The notes beneath the pieces are model-generated. The model did no database searches. It was given only the letters and a program-made list of their open reading frames with translations, and was not told the origin of the DNA. Below, in pieces: positions 1 to 10,616 of a stretch of 64,000 nucleotides of DNA; position 1 is the stretch's first letter, and every line of letters starts with the position of its first letter. The DNA is from Candidatus Trichorickettsia mobilis. Its GTDB lineage: Bacteria; Pseudomonadota; Alphaproteobacteria; Rickettsiales; Rickettsiaceae. The stretch is taken from assembly GCF_034366785.1 (NCBI RefSeq), contig NZ_CP112932.1:1176501-1240500 (forward strand), in the 5' to 3' direction. The translations under genes and the position numbers were made by a program.

Positions 1-54
1 AATGATAAAAGATGTAAATTTTAATTTATTAAATTTCTTCATCATTTTTATTAA

Positions 55-179
55 TATACCTCTTCAACTTCAAGAGTTGGTAGAAGAACGAGTGGTGCTC
101 TTGCGCAGCGTATATTAATACGTGAGCACAAGAGCATCCCGAAGTTCGACACCCCAAATCTTGAAGTTCAAGAGGTATA
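55..179. repeat. Palindromic intergenic repeat with arms around CTTGAAGTTCAAGAGG
   Basis: The two ends are inverted copies of about 23 bases (tatacctcttcaacttcaag at the left, its near complement ending at 179). An inner inverted pair (GCTCTTG / CAAGAGC) lies inside, and the centre holds the module TACGTGAG. Related ends or modules recur near 2720, 4278, 45570-45605 and 60640, so this is a dispersed family. The right arm overlaps the last codons and the stop of dapF. Confidence 0.75.
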
Positions 180-986
180 CTCATAATAATACTTTCCTAT
201 AGCAACTAAAGTAGCTGAGCCAGTCATAATGATATCCGTCTCATTTCGGGACATACTTAAACTGCCATACTTAAAAACTACTTCAGCTGCAGCATCCATA
301 AACCCTAATTTTACCGCAGCAGCAAAACTTACACAAGCGCCACTACCACAAGCAAGAGTAAAGCCAGCTCCTCTTTCCCAAACTGACAAATAAATCTTAT
401 TATCTTTAATATAAGCAAAATCTACATTTATTCCATCAGGAAATAGTTCATGTTCTTGCAACATTTTACCAACCACTTCCTGATCTTGACTATTTAAATG
501 ACTAAAAATCACTAAATGTGGATTACCAATATCAGCACAAATCATTTCTTTAGGATCAAACATGTATCGTTCGGCAACATGCCATATCTCTTCACTGGTA
601 GGCATCCACTGCTCATTAAAACTTACCGCTCCCATATTTACCATAATCTGGTTGGAAGCTAGTACTTGAGCAGTTATTTTTCTTCCGGCAATTTTAATAT
701 CAATATTTTCTTTGTTTGAGTTAATATATAGTAACTTAGCTAAACATCGTACTGCATTTCCGCAAGCCAATGCTCTAGAGCCATCCTGATTATAGACTTG
801 CATCTCATAATAATCATGATATTTTTGGTAAACGATAAACTGGTCACATCCTAATCCCAAGTGACGATCAGCAACTATTAAAGCTAACTTCTCTAAGTCA
901 TACTTAGTAGGCAGAAGTTCAGCATCAATAATAACAAAATCATTACCTAAACCATGCATTTTAGCAAAAACTATTTCTCGTGACAT
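168..986 (-). CDS. dapF: Diaminopimelate epimerase
   Basis: Converts LL- to meso-diaminopimelate in the cytoplasm, the last step before the meso-DAP branch to lysine and peptidoglycan. The 272-residue product has the family length. Both active-site cysteines are visible: Cys75 in ACGNAVRC and Cys213 in LACGSGAC, each in its own half of the pseudo-symmetric fold. The start [16 protein letters not shown] matches the usual N-terminus. It is divergent from dapE, which serves the same pathway, with about 190 bases between them. The final residues and the TGA stop fall inside the palindromic repeat at 55-179, so the original C-terminus was probably replaced by repeat sequence. Function is secure. 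Confidence 0.96.
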   Translation of the reverse strand: MSREIVFAKMHGLGNDFVIIDAELLPTKYDLEKLALIVADRHLGLGCDQFIVYQKYHDYYEMQVYNQDGSRALACGNAVRCLAKLLYINSNKENIDIKIAGRKITAQVLASNQIMVNMGAVSFNEQWMPTSEEIWHVAERYMFDPKEMICADIGNPHLVIFSHLNSQDQEVVGKMLQEHELFPDGINVDFAYIKDNKIYLSVWERGAGFTLACGSGACVSFAAAVKLGFMDAAAEVVFKYGSLSMSRNETDIIMTGSATLVAIGKYYYEYTS

Positions 987-1175
987 CAGAATCTTCGTTA
1001 TAAATTATTTATAAAAATATGGTTGGCTAGTTGGATAAAAAATTTCTTCACAGCGCTCAAAAATAGTAATATACTAAACCAGTTTATTATTACTATATTT
1101 AAATATATACAAATTAAAAAATTTACGTTCATCTATTCTTTGGCTTAAATTGCTTATAACATAATTTTAATTTTT

Positions 1176-2315
1176 ATGCTTAATGATATATTAAAACATC
1201 TTACAGAATTAATTAACTGCCAATCCATTACTCCATTAAGTGATGGTTCAATAGAATATATCGAGAAGTTATTAACACAGCATGGGTTTTCTGTAATCAC
1301 TAAAACATTTGGAGAGCATGATTATCAGGTTACAAACCTTTATGCCGTATACGGCGCTAGTAAACCTAATATTTGTTTTGCTGGACATGTTGATGTTGTA
1401 CCAGCTGGTGATCGTGACTCATGGAGTCATAATCCGTACAAAGCAACAAAGGTAGAAGATAAAATTTATGGCCGTGGTGTCGTAGACATGAAAGGCGCTT
1501 TAGCCTGTTCTCTTGCTGCGACCATTGAGTTTATAAAGCTAAAACCTAAGCTAAATGGTTCAGTTAGTTTTTTACTAACCAGCGATGAAGAAGGTGCAGC
1601 AAAATATGGCACTAGTAAAATGCTACCATATCTTACCAGCTTAAACCATAAAATAGATCTCGCAATCCTTGGCGAACCGACTTGTGAGCACGAAGTAGGT
1701 GATATTATGAAAATTGGCAGGCGTGGTAGTGTCAATTTTACTCTGACTATTCATGGAATTCAAGGTCATGTAGCTTATCCGGAATTAGCTGAGAATCCCA
1801 TTCATTGTCTAGTCAAAATAATGCATAATTTATCCAGCTTACAGCTAGATTATGGCAGCAAACAATTTATGGCTTCTAATTTAGAAATTACTTCAATTGA
1901 TGTAGGTAATAATACTACAAATATCATACCTGGAACTGCTTCAGCCAAATTTAACATTAGATTTAACGATCTTCATGGAGCAGAATCAATTGTTACTTTG
2001 ATCAAAAGAATTGTTGAACAACATACGTTGAAATATGAGCTTATTCCTTCAGTATCTGCGAATGTGTTTATCCAGGAACCAAACCATCTTATTAGCGAAT
2101 TTGCTAAGATCATACCGCAAATTACTGGCATTATCCCCAAATTTTCTACTAGTGGAGGAACATCAGATGCTAGGTTTATTAAAAACTACTGCCAAGTTGT
2201 AGAGTTTGGGTTACTATCAGAAACAGCACACAAAATTGATGAATATACAACAATTAGTGATTTACAAAGATTATATAGCGTGTATTATGGAGCGTTAGAA
2301 AAATTTGTTGGGTAA
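1176..2315 (+). CDS. dapE: Succinyl-diaminopimelate desuccinylase
   Basis: Zinc-dependent M20-family amidohydrolase that removes succinate from N-succinyl-LL-diaminopimelate, giving the substrate of DapF. Metal and catalytic residues are in place: His71 in GHVDVVPAGD, Asp104 in RGVVDMKGA, the Glu pair in TSDEEG (about 138-139), GEPTC further on, and a C-terminal His in ETAHKIDEY. The dimerisation domain occupies roughly residues 180-290. Length (379 aa) is normal. It is divergent from dapF. It is followed by a repeat (2416-2511) and tRNA-Leu, so it is probably a single-gene unit. M20 relatives such as ArgE are alternatives, but the motif set and the dapF neighbour favour DapE. Confidence 0.95.
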   Translation: MLNDILKHLTELINCQSITPLSDGSIEYIEKLLTQHGFSVITKTFGEHDYQVTNLYAVYGASKPNICFAGHVDVVPAGDRDSWSHNPYKATKVEDKIYGRGVVDMKGALACSLAATIEFIKLKPKLNGSVSFLLTSDEEGAAKYGTSKMLPYLTSLNHKIDLAILGEPTCEHEVGDIMKIGRRGSVNFTLTIHGIQGHVAYPELAENPIHCLVKIMHNLSSLQLDYGSKQFMASNLEITSIDVGNNTTNIIPGTASAKFNIRFNDLHGAESIVTLIKRIVEQHTLKYELIPSVSANVFIQEPNHLISEFAKIIPQITGIIPKFSTSGGTSDARFIKNYCQVVEFGLLSETAHKIDEYTTISDLQRLYSVYYGALEKFVG

Positions 2316-2415
2316 AGTAAAACGTTCTTAGGCATTATTTTTGGTTTTTGAGGGATTAATTATAGAAATATACAATAATTCATTCTTTCATCTATCTGCT
2401 TATAACGACTTAAGA

Positions 2416-2511
2416 GAGTGTTCACTGAACTGTGTCAAGTGGTCATTGAGAGATGTAACCGAAGCAATGGCGGATCTTGCTTATATAATTGATAGAATTC
2501 AGCGAACACTT
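2416..2511. repeat. Inverted repeat of the GTGTTCA...TGAACAC family
   Basis: Left end reads agtgttcactgaactgtg and right end ttcagcgaacact, inverted to each other. The same ends recur at about 4360-4590, 31941-32098, 54792-54930 and 57887-57981, giving a dispersed MITE-like family of roughly 100-160 bases. The interior keeps fragments of the gaagcaat module found in other copies. Confidence 0.7.
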
Positions 2512-2591
2512 TCGTCTTAATACGTGAGGAGTGTGTAAATCTTCAAGAATGACATACAATCAACAGATGATTTTTACCAAGCGTATTATAT

Positions 2592-2676
2592 GCGGGTGTG
2601 GCGAAACTGGTAGACGCACTAGATTTAGGTTCTAACGCTGCAAAGCGTGGGGGTTCAAGTCCCTCCACCCGCACCA
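2592..2676 (+). tRNA. tRNA-Leu (anticodon UAG)
   Basis: An 85-base class II tRNA. The acceptor arm GCGGGTG pairs with CACCCGC and is followed by an encoded ACCA. The D-loop contains TGGTAGAC, the anticodon loop reads TTTAGGT (anticodon UAG, reading CUN), a long variable arm (GCTGCAAAGC) is typical of tRNA-Leu, and the T arm has GGTTCAAGTCC. It lies between dapE and tig on the same strand. Confidence 0.95.
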
Positions 2677-2783
2677 AACAATATAGATTTAAAAATATTC
2701 TTCTTTCCAAATACCTCATGTCATTTGACTTCTTGAGTTGGATAGACGAAATTTAACTTCATTTAGTTAGTAGGTAATTTTTG

Positions 2784-4115
2784 ATGCAAGTTACAGAGTT
2801 AAAAAAAGATGGTCTAGACTTTCATATTAGAGTTGTTATTCCATCAACAACGATTACTGATGAGATCAATAAAGAATTTGCTGATTTAGCTAAAAAAGCA
2901 AAAATGCCAGGGTTTCGTGCTGGGAAAATTCCTCTAAATATTATTAAGCAGAAATATGGTGCTTCTGTTAGAAGTGATATTATTCGTCACAAAATTAACC
3001 AGACTATTCATGACCTTATTGAAAAAGATAAGCTCAATCTTGCTATTGATCCCACTATTATCGATAGTATCACTGAAGAAGACAAAAATCTTGAATTTAC
3101 AGTAAAATTCGAGTTAATGCCTGAAATCGCATTACCAAACTTTAAAGAAATATCAATTGAAAGACCTACTTTAGAGGTCAAAGATCAAGATATCGATCAA
3201 CAACTTAGTGAATTAGTGCAATCTGCTAAGGTATATGCACAAGAAACCGACAAACCAGCTGCTATTGGTGACCAAGTTACTATCTCAGCAGTTGGATATA
3301 TTGATGGTGTGGCATTTGATGGTGGTAAACTTGAAAATCATAAACTAGTTCTTGGCAGCAAAGCTTTTATTAGTGGATTTGAGGATCAATTAATTGGTAG
3401 TAAAGCCGGAGATCAAGTTGCGGTAAACGTAACATTTCCAGAAGATTATCATTCAGCAGGATTAGCAGCAAAGCCTGCTATGTTTGATGTAAAAGTCATG
3501 GCTATCCATACTGCTGCTACTCCTGAAATTAATGAAGATTTTGCCAAAAAATTCAGCTGTGATACTGTAGAAAAATTACGTGATAAAATTGCGGACGACC
3601 TTAAAGCAAGGATGAAAGAACAAATACATACTATACTAAAAATGCGTTTGTTCAATAAACTGGAACATATTCTGAATTTTGCTGCCCCAGCATCTCTTGT
3701 AGATAGAGAATATCAATTTTTAAAAACAAAATCGGCTTATAATACTACTGAAGATGCTATTACTGACACTGAAGATGCTAAACTTGAAGAATATTATCAA
3801 AAATTAGCACTACGTCGTGTCCGTATTGGTTTATTACTAGCTGAGTATGCGCGCATCAAGGATTTAAAAATTAATCAAGATGACATTAGGAAAGCTATTT
3901 TACAGCAAATAAGACAATTCCCTAACCAAGCAAAAGAAGTGATGGAATATTATCAAAAGAATAGGCAGGCTGTTGAAGCGTTGCATGGCCCTATCTTGGA
4001 AGAAAAAGCAGTCCAGCACATATTTGAACACGAACTTTCAATGATCGAAAAAGCATATTTTTTAGAGGAACTAGAAAGTCTTTTAGATCAAGAAAATGAT
4101 AATGATATCGCTTAA
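2784..4115 (+). CDS. tig: Trigger factor, ribosome-associated chaperone and prolyl isomerase
   Basis: Binds near the ribosomal exit tunnel and shields nascent chains. The N-terminal ribosome-binding domain carries the signature GFRAGKIP at about residues 44-51. A FKBP-type isomerase domain follows (about 155-240, with GDQVTISAVGYIDG and FEDQLIGSKAGDQ), then a helical C-terminal chaperone domain. At about 443 aa the length is normal. I start at the ATG at 2784 and not the TTG one codon earlier, because MQVTELKKDGLDF matches related N-termini. It follows tRNA-Leu by about 110 bases and stands alone; a long repeat-filled gap comes after it. Confidence 0.95.
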   Translation: MQVTELKKDGLDFHIRVVIPSTTITDEINKEFADLAKKAKMPGFRAGKIPLNIIKQKYGASVRSDIIRHKINQTIHDLIEKDKLNLAIDPTIIDSITEEDKNLEFTVKFELMPEIALPNFKEISIERPTLEVKDQDIDQQLSELVQSAKVYAQETDKPAAIGDQVTISAVGYIDGVAFDGGKLENHKLVLGSKAFISGFEDQLIGSKAGDQVAVNVTFPEDYHSAGLAAKPAMFDVKVMAIHTAATPEINEDFAKKFSCDTVEKLRDKIADDLKARMKEQIHTILKMRLFNKLEHILNFAAPASLVDREYQFLKTKSAYNTTEDAITDTEDAKLEEYYQKLALRRVRIGLLLAEYARIKDLKINQDDIRKAILQQIRQFPNQAKEVMEYYQKNRQAVEALHGPILEEKAVQHIFEHELSMIEKAYFLEELESLLDQENDNDIA

Positions 4116-4220
4116 ATTCTAAAGAACATTCAATAGACATTTTACATAACATAGAAATTTGAGAAATTTTTCAGATAAAACACTGCAAAAAAGATCGCAG
4201 ATGTCAATGATATAGCTAGA

Positions 4221-4327
4221 GTCAGTGAGCTTGGGATGATAAATTTTAGTGTGAGGCCTTGCGCAAGCTTTATAATACGTGAGCACAGGTGAATCACGCG
4301 AAATTTTATCGTCCCAAGCTCACTGAC
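4221..4327. repeat. Inverted repeat with GTCAGTGAGCTTGGGA arms
   Basis: The left arm gtcagtgagcttggga, continuing with tgataaatttt, is matched by an inverted right arm ending gctcactgac at 4327, giving about 25 paired bases. The centre contains the TACGTGAGCACA module shared with the repeat at 55-179. It could form a long hairpin in either transcript. Confidence 0.8.
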
Positions 4328-4367
4328 CGACGCTATACATGCTGCATTTTGGGTCAAGTTGACACAG

Positions 4368-4581
4368 TTCATTGAACCATACGCGTCAAGTTAAGAAAAA
4401 AGACGATACAAACCGTCTTGCTTGAGACCGTTTATGGTCGAAGCAATCCAGTTATAGTTACTCATTTTACTGGATTGCTTCGGGCTTTAGCCCTCGCAAT
4501 GACGGAGGCGGCTAAAACTCCTCAGCTCAGACGGGTTTATATTGCTTCATTTCCTTAACTTGACGCGTATGGTTCATTGAA
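4368..4581. mobile_element. MITE-like element inserted into an older repeat, flanked by TTCATTGAA
   Basis: Near-perfect 28-base inverted ends (4368-4395 and 4554-4581, one mismatch) enclose about 158 bases. The outermost nine bases of each end, TTCATTGAA, can be read as a target duplication. Removing the insert and one copy would rejoin ttgacacagttcattgaacactctc, which matches the conserved end of the GTGTTCA repeat family. The interior carries the attgcttcgggctttagccc module followed by tcgcaatgacg. No coding capacity. Confidence 0.75.
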
Positions 4582-4727
4582 CACTCTCGGATTGCTTCGA
4601 TTTTTAATAAAATCTCAGCTCAGATGACTTTTTCTAAAAACCATAAACCGTGAACTATATGATTATTTAGTAATCACCCCATGAAATAATTGTAAAATCA
4701 TGACAACCGAGATAAGTTAGAGGTCTA

Positions 4728-7433
4728 ATGAATAAATGGATATATTATTTTGCTACTGGAGTTGCTGAAGGTAGCGATGACATGCAACATCAACTTGGTG
4801 GTAAGGGTGCAGGACTCGCAGCTATGTCCAAATTAAAAATGCCAGTACCTCCAGGTTTCACTATCACTACCGAAGTTTGTAATTATTATTATGAACATCA
4901 TGATATATTACCATTAAGTTTTCATAATCAATTGCAACATAGTTTACAGCGCCTAGAAAAAGATACCGGAAAACTTTTTGGTGGAACTATAAACCCATTA
5001 TTATTATCTGTTCGCTCGGGAGCAGTAGTTTCAATGCCAGGAATGATGGATTCTATCTTAAATCTTGGGATGAATGATGAGGTTTGCAATGCTATAATCA
5101 ATCAAACTCAAAACAAGCATTTTGCGTTTGACTGTTATCGCCGTTTTTTAGAAATGTATGGATCAATTGTATTAAAGATTCCCTATTACTTATTTGAAGA
5201 TAGTTTTGAACTTAATAAAACGCAAACAAGTTTACAACAAACCAATGACATAGTTAGTATCGAATCTTTAGAAAAAACTATAGATGATTTTAAGAAAATT
5301 ATTATCAAATATTCTGGTCAGGAATTTCCCACCGATCCTTATCTACAACTACAATCAGCAATTGAAGCGGTATTAAGATCCTGGAAGAATGATCGCGCTA
5401 TTACTTATAGAACACTACATAATATTCCAGAAAGACTAGGAACAGCAGTTAATATCCAATCTATGGTATTTGGCAATACTGGCAATCATTCTGCTACTGG
5501 AGTAGTGTTTACTCGTTGTCCATCTACAGGTGAGAAAAAGCTTTTTGGTGAATTTTTAATAAATGCTCAAGGGGAAGACATAGTCGCCGGGACTAAAACT
5601 CCAATGCCGATTATGGATAATCATAATTCAATGCAAACACTCTTGCCTTCTGCGTTCCAAGAACTGCAAGATCTTTGCAGGCAGCTTGAACTCCATTATC
5701 GTGATCCACAAGATATAGAATTTACAGTAGAGAATGGCAAATTATATTTATTACAAACGCGTAGTGCTAAAAGAACTACCAGTGCTGCTATTAAAATAGC
5801 AGTAGATATGGTACAAGAAAAATTAATCTCAAAAACTGATGCGCTAATGCGTATTGAACCGGAATCATTAAATCAATTGCTACATAGTAGAGTTGATTAT
5901 AGTAAGCCATTGGAAGTAATAGCTCAAGGTCTACCGGCCTCTCCAGGAGCAGCAACTGGTATTGTGGTATTTTCTACCCAAGAAGCTGAGTTGATGGCTA
6001 CACACCATAAAGTAATTCTAGTACGTAATGATACCAGCCCGGAAGATATAAAAGGAATACATGTCTCTACAGGGATAGCTACTGCTCGCGGTGGAATGAC
6101 TTCACATGCCGCAGTAGTCACCAGAGGTCTTGGTAAGCCTTGTATATGTGGCATCAGCGGTAGCACCATTGATGAAACCAATAAAACTTTTAAAATTGGT
6201 GATATAATTATTAAACAAGGTGACGAAATCACTATTGACGGCACTACTGGAAAAGTATTTTTAGGTAGAGTTCCATTAGTTCATCCAGTATTTTCCGATG
6301 AATTTATCACTATACTTGGTTGGGCTGATGAGATTCGTGACTTAAAAGTTAGAGCTAATGCAGAAACAACACTAGATGCTAAAATGGCTTTAAAATTTGG
6401 TGCACAAGGTATCGGCTTATGTCGTACCGAACATATGTTTTTTGATGCCGATAAAATTCCATTAATAAGAGAAATAATTGTAGCGCCTGATGTCACACGG
6501 CGGAAATCAGCAATAGCAAGATTATTGCCGTTACAAATTGAAGATTTTAAAGAACTATTTCGAATTATGAATGGCTTACCTGTAAACATCAGGTTACTTG
6601 ATCCACCGTTGCATGAATTTTTACCAACGCAAGAAATTGATAAAATAGCTTTAGCAAAAAGTCTAGATCTCCCTTTAGCTATTATCCAGCAAAGGCTACA
6701 TGCTTTGCATGAGGTCAATCCAATGCTAGGACATCGAGGATGCAGACTAGGTATTTCCTATCCTGAGATTTATCAAATGCAAGTAAGAGCCATTTTAGGT
6801 GCGATTCAAGCTTTACAAGAAGAATCAACGCCAATACCGGTAATGCTTGAGCTGATGATTCCGTTAATTAGCAATGTTAATGAGCTAAAAACACTAAAAT
6901 TACATATCCAGGAAGTTGTTGATGATTTTCCTCAAATATCAGCACCTATTTTAAATCGCATGAATGAGTCTACAGAAACTGCTACCATACATTTCACTAT
7001 CGGCACGATGATCGAGTTACCAAGAGCAGCTTTGCAAGCTGGAATAATAGCTGAGGAAGTGGAATATTTTAGTTTTGGCACTAATGATTTAACTCAAACT
7101 ACTTATGGTATTTCCAGAGATGACGTTGCTTCCTTTCTACCTGATTATTTAGCTCAACAAATTTTTCCACATGACCCATTTATTCAATTAGATGAGGCTG
7201 GAGTAGGAGAATTAATTAATATTGCTGTAGAGCGCGGTAGGTTGCGTAATCCCAAGCTGAAGCTAGGAGTGTGCGGAGAGCATGCTGGTAATCCACAATC
7301 AATAAGATTTTTCCATAAATTAGGACTGGATTATATTTCCTGCTCTCCTTACCGCATCCCGATTGCCATAGTGGCCGCAGCGCAAGCAAAAATATTAGGA
7401 TCATCCAGGAATAATAATTTAGGAATATCATGA
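4728..7433 (+). CDS. ppdK: Pyruvate, phosphate dikinase
   Basis: Interconverts pyruvate, ATP and phosphate with phosphoenolpyruvate, AMP and pyrophosphate. In rickettsias it is thought to supply PEP in the absence of full glycolysis. The 901-residue chain shows the N-terminal nucleotide-binding domain ([27 protein letters not shown]), the central phosphohistidine domain with [13 protein letters not shown] (His460), and a C-terminal TIM-barrel PEP/pyruvate domain with [15 protein letters not shown] and [12 protein letters not shown] near the end. An AGAGG ribosome binding site lies five bases before the ATG. The stop overlaps the prfA start (ATGA), so the two genes are translationally coupled. 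Confidence 0.97.
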   Translation: MNKWIYYFATGVAEGSDDMQHQLGGKGAGLAAMSKLKMPVPPGFTITTEVCNYYYEHHDILPLSFHNQLQHSLQRLEKDTGKLFGGTINPLLLSVRSGAVVSMPGMMDSILNLGMNDEVCNAIINQTQNKHFAFDCYRRFLEMYGSIVLKIPYYLFEDSFELNKTQTSLQQTNDIVSIESLEKTIDDFKKIIIKYSGQEFPTDPYLQLQSAIEAVLRSWKNDRAITYRTLHNIPERLGTAVNIQSMVFGNTGNHSATGVVFTRCPSTGEKKLFGEFLINAQGEDIVAGTKTPMPIMDNHNSMQTLLPSAFQELQDLCRQLELHYRDPQDIEFTVENGKLYLLQTRSAKRTTSAAIKIAVDMVQEKLISKTDALMRIEPESLNQLLHSRVDYSKPLEVIAQGLPASPGAATGIVVFSTQEAELMATHHKVILVRNDTSPEDIKGIHVSTGIATARGGMTSHAAVVTRGLGKPCICGISGSTIDETNKTFKIGDIIIKQGDEITIDGTTGKVFLGRVPLVHPVFSDEFITILGWADEIRDLKVRANAETTLDAKMALKFGAQGIGLCRTEHMFFDADKIPLIREIIVAPDVTRRKSAIARLLPLQIEDFKELFRIMNGLPVNIRLLDPPLHEFLPTQEIDKIALAKSLDLPLAIIQQRLHALHEVNPMLGHRGCRLGISYPEIYQMQVRAILGAIQALQEESTPIPVMLELMIPLISNVNELKTLKLHIQEVVDDFPQISAPILNRMNESTETATIHFTIGTMIELPRAALQAGIIAEEVEYFSFGTNDLTQTTYGISRDDVASFLPDYLAQQIFPHDPFIQLDEAGVGELINIAVERGRLRNPKLKLGVCGEHAGNPQSIRFFHKLGLDYISCSPYRIPIAIVAAAQAKILGSSRNNNLGIS

Positions 7434-8509
7434 GTTTTATAGACAATCTGGATAAAATTCTACAAAAGCATCAGGAACTAACGGAAAAACTTGCTAGCGG
7501 CATTACTGGTGATGAATTTATCAAAGCTTCAAAAGAATATGCTGAACTAGATAATATAGTCTTTACCATAAATCAATATCATAAAGCATTGGCTGATTTA
7601 AAAGACACTCAGGAATTAGCAAGAGGTACTAATTTGGATTCGGCAACACAAAGTATGATCGAGGAAGAATTACGTACTCTTGAAGAGCTTATTCCGAATC
7701 TGGAGCATCAGGTAAAAATTGCCTTACTGCCAAAAGATGAAGCAGATAGTAAAAGTGCAATTCTTGAAGTACGAGCCGGTAGTGGCGGTGAAGAAGCGGC
7801 ACTATTTGCTGCACAGTTATTTAATATGTATCAAAAATATGCAGAATTAAAAGGATGGAAGTTTGAGATACTCTCTATTTCTGATACTGGAATTGGTGGC
7901 TATAAGGAAGCAACTGCTGCTATTAACGGCAATAATGTATTTGCCAAATTAAAATTTGAATCAGGAGTACACCGAGTCCAACGTATTCCTGAAACCGAAT
8001 CTAGTGGTAGAATTCATACTTCTGCAGCAACAGTTGCCGTGTTGCCAGAAGCAGAAGAAATCGATATTAAGCTTGAAGATAAAGACCTAAAAATAGATAC
8101 CTATAGAGCTTCTGGCGCTGGTGGGCAACATGTAAATACTACTGATTCAGCGGTACGAATTACTCACCTACCAACAGGCATTGTGGTTGCTTTACAAGAT
8201 GAAAAATCACAACATAAAAATAAAGCCAAGGCTTTAAAGATTTTACGCTCTAGAGTATATGAAGCAGAACGGCACCAGAAAGAAATGGAAAGATCTTTAT
8301 CAAGAAAAGGCCAAGTAGGCTCTGGAGACCGTTCTGAACGAATCCGTACTTATAATTTTCCGCAAGGACGAGTGTCTGACCATCGCATTAATCTAACATT
8401 GTATAAAATGGAAGAAGTGGTAAGAGAAGGTAAATTAGATGAATTTATTGAAGCCTTAATCGCTGACGATGAGGCTAGAAAACTGGCAGAGGCTAGTATA
8501 GTGTTATAG
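7430..8509 (+). CDS. prfA: Peptide chain release factor 1
   Basis: Recognises UAA and UAG stop codons and triggers release of the finished peptide. The GGQ tripeptide is at residues 231-233 in [16 protein letters not shown]. The codon-recognition region around residues 110-200 contains the RF1-type [15 protein letters not shown] and [20 protein letters not shown]. Length (359 aa) is standard. The ATG shares four bases with the ppdK stop. RF2 is excluded by the RF1-like sequence and the absence of the prfB frameshift site. It is followed by repeat and insertion-sequence debris. Confidence 0.97.
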   Translation: MSFIDNLDKILQKHQELTEKLASGITGDEFIKASKEYAELDNIVFTINQYHKALADLKDTQELARGTNLDSATQSMIEEELRTLEELIPNLEHQVKIALLPKDEADSKSAILEVRAGSGGEEAALFAAQLFNMYQKYAELKGWKFEILSISDTGIGGYKEATAAINGNNVFAKLKFESGVHRVQRIPETESSGRIHTSAATVAVLPEAEEIDIKLEDKDLKIDTYRASGAGGQHVNTTDSAVRITHLPTGIVVALQDEKSQHKNKAKALKILRSRVYEAERHQKEMERSLSRKGQVGSGDRSERIRTYNFPQGRVSDHRINLTLYKMEEVVREGKLDEFIEALIADDEARKLAEASIVL

Positions 8510-8678
8510 CATCGTGAGTATTGGGATTCACGAAACGTTAGTATGCTACACATAATGCATCATCACTAGGAACCGTTAGGCTTCGTGGTGATCTAGAAAG
8601 CATAGAGTGAAAGAACCCTTTTTCTAGGAACTGTTAATCAACACTCACATAGCATAAGCCCTGGTTAGCTTCAAGAAT

Positions 8679-9027
8679 TTGCAAATCAAAATAGCTCGCA
8701 GCCACAGCAATGTTGTTGCTAATCTAAGCGTCCTACAAGTGGTAATTACCGAGTTAAAAGCAGAAGGAAGATGCCATATGGATCTAGAGCATAGGCAAGT
8801 AAAATATATAAACAATATTATCGAATCTGACCATGGTAAACTGAAAAGACTGATCAAACCTACTTTAGGATTCAAGTCAATGAAAACGGCTTATGCTACC
8901 ATAATATGCTACCATAAAAGGATTTGAGATAATGCGTATTTTAAAAAAAGGCAGGTTTGATCTCTGGAAATATAGCAAAGGAATTCAAGGAGAAATTCTT
9001 ATCACTGATAATCTATTGGGTTATTAA
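8679..9027 (+). pseudogene. IS6-family transposase, C-terminal remnant
   Basis: The frame from 8679 reads TELKAEGR, HRQVKYINNIIESDHGKLK and LGFKSMKTAYATI, the conserved C-terminal part of IS6/IS240-type transposases including the last acidic residue of the DDE triad (Glu in NNIIESDH). After YATI the frame breaks at a short duplication (gctaccata twice). It then continues in another frame as KGFEIMRILKKGRFDLW up to a stop at 9025-9027. The N-terminal two-thirds are missing and no terminal inverted repeats could be identified. It is a dead fragment, inserted between prfA and phrB. Confidence 0.8.
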
Positions 9028-9100
9028 AACTCCAAATAACTACTATAATTCCTAACTCCTAAATATTTACAACAGCGCCTCCGCAAGTACCAAACGTAAA

Positions 9101-10528
9101 TTAGTCATATTCTCTCGATTTTAGTGAGGCAAAGGCTTCGAGAGCACTGTTACGCGATTGCTTTAGATCAATAATTGGATAAGGATAGTCTTTACCTAGT
9201 CTGATACCAGCATTATGTAATATATTTTTCTGCGCTTCCCATGGGTTAAAAAGATACTTATCTGGCATTCTTTTTAGCTCCGGAACAAATTTCCTTGTAT
9301 ATTGACCAATAGGATCAAACTTTTGTCCCTGTGTTACTGGATTAAAAATACGAAAATATGGAGCTGCATCTGCTCCACACCCTGCTATCCACTGCCAACT
9401 TGCACTATTATTAGCAAGATCAGCATCAAGTAAGCAATCCCAAAACCACCTTTCTCCGTGATTCCAATGCAATAGTAAGTTTTTAACCAGAAAAGAACCA
9501 ACTATCATTCTAACACGATTATGAATATAACCAGTTTGCCAAAGTTCTCTCATGCCAGCATCAACAATAGGAATACCTGTCTGACCTCTCTGCCAGTATT
9601 TTAATAAATTCAAGTCTTGAGACCAAGGAAAAGCATCAAATTTATTGTTTAAATTTTGTTTAGGAAGACCAGGGAAATAATATAGTAAATAATAAGAGAA
9701 CTCTCTCCACCCTAATTCACTACAAAAATGATCAATATCATTACTATATCCCAAACCATTACTTAATTGGAGTCTATACCATACATAATTAGGTGATATC
9801 TCGCCAAAATGCAGATAGGGGGATAACCTCGAAACATTTAATTTATAAGGAAAGTTACGACCTTCTTTATAACCATTTAGGCCTTCATTAAGAAATGAAT
9901 CAAGTCTTTGATGAGCAGATTCTTCTCCTATGTTCCAAGATTTCGTTAATTTATCATGCCAAGGTATTTTAGAAAGTAATTTTAAATCATTTATATCAGT
10001 TAAATTATTACCGTCATCTAAGAATAGTGTTGTCGGATTTGGAACAGGTTCTCGGGGTGGTTTTCCTCCTAGACAACCTCTTCTATAATAAGGAGTAAAG
10101 ACCTTATAAGGCTTACCATCTTGTTTTAGAACTTCCCAAGGTTCCCACAAGAGAGAGCCATTATAACTCTTGACTAAGATGTTATGCTCTTCAAGTAATT
10201 TTTTTATATCTTTATCACGTTTGATTTGCCAAGGTTCATAACATCTATTCCAATATACACTACTTATAGAAGCATTTTTTGCAATTTCTAATAAGATATT
10301 CGCCGGGTTTCCCCTGTATACTCTAAGATTTCCTTGTAGCGAGGCATTAAGAGAAACAAGAGAGTGATATAACCACCAACGACTTGCAGATCCCATAAAA
10401 TATTCACCTGAATTTACATCATCTAAAATATAAACCGGTAAAATTTTGCCACAGCTAGCTGCATCAAATAATGCAGGACTGTCATTTAAGCGTAAATCTT
10501 GACGAAACCAGTGTATTACTTTTTGCAT
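9101..10528 (-). CDS. phrB: Deoxyribodipyrimidine photolyase
   Basis: Light-driven flavoenzyme that splits cyclobutane pyrimidine dimers. The 475-residue chain has the N-terminal Rossmann-like antenna domain (VIHWFRQDLRLNDSPAL) and the C-terminal FAD-binding helical domain. The latter is shown by GMRELWQTGYIHNRVRM, the run WFWDCLLDADLANNSASWQW, and PYFRIFNPVTQGQKFD. These fit a class I CPD photolyase and not a plant-type cryptochrome. The gene is intact even though the organism is probably intracellular, which suggests light exposure in the host (for example an alga or protist). It sits alone between two transposon remnants. (6-4) photolyase activity cannot be strictly excluded. Confidence 0.93.
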   Translation of the reverse strand: MQKVIHWFRQDLRLNDSPALFDAASCGKILPVYILDDVNSGEYFMGSASRWWLYHSLVSLNASLQGNLRVYRGNPANILLEIAKNASISSVYWNRCYEPWQIKRDKDIKKLLEEHNILVKSYNGSLLWEPWEVLKQDGKPYKVFTPYYRRGCLGGKPPREPVPNPTTLFLDDGNNLTDINDLKLLSKIPWHDKLTKSWNIGEESAHQRLDSFLNEGLNGYKEGRNFPYKLNVSRLSPYLHFGEISPNYVWYRLQLSNGLGYSNDIDHFCSELGWREFSYYLLYYFPGLPKQNLNNKFDAFPWSQDLNLLKYWQRGQTGIPIVDAGMRELWQTGYIHNRVRMIVGSFLVKNLLLHWNHGERWFWDCLLDADLANNSASWQWIAGCGADAAPYFRIFNPVTQGQKFDPIGQYTRKFVPELKRMPDKYLFNPWEAQKNILHNAGIRLGKDYPYPIIDLKQSRNSALEAFASLKSREYD

Positions 10529-10616
10529 AAGTTTAAAATCCTATTTCTTTCTCATCCCAAACAAATAATTTACCTGTCTCCTCTTTTGTTAAATTGAGAA
10601 GCACCTCAATCATTTT

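Larger units (their letters stand above)
4116..4727. other. Repeat-filled intergenic region between tig and ppdK
   Basis: About 610 bases without a credible gene. It contains the inverted repeat at 4221-4327, the nested MITE-like element at 4368-4581, and a further module at about 4590-4660 (aaaatctcagctcaga) that recurs at 32800-32860. The short reading frame on the minus strand here is built entirely from repeat arms. A ribosome binding site AGAGG sits just before ppdK. Confidence 0.8.

Noticed and set aside
1466-1735. 89-codon frame antisense to dapE
   Set aside because: Shadow; no similarity or ribosome site.
4142-4372. 76-codon minus-strand frame
   Set aside because: Made almost entirely of inverted-repeat arms; no family similarity and no ribosome site.
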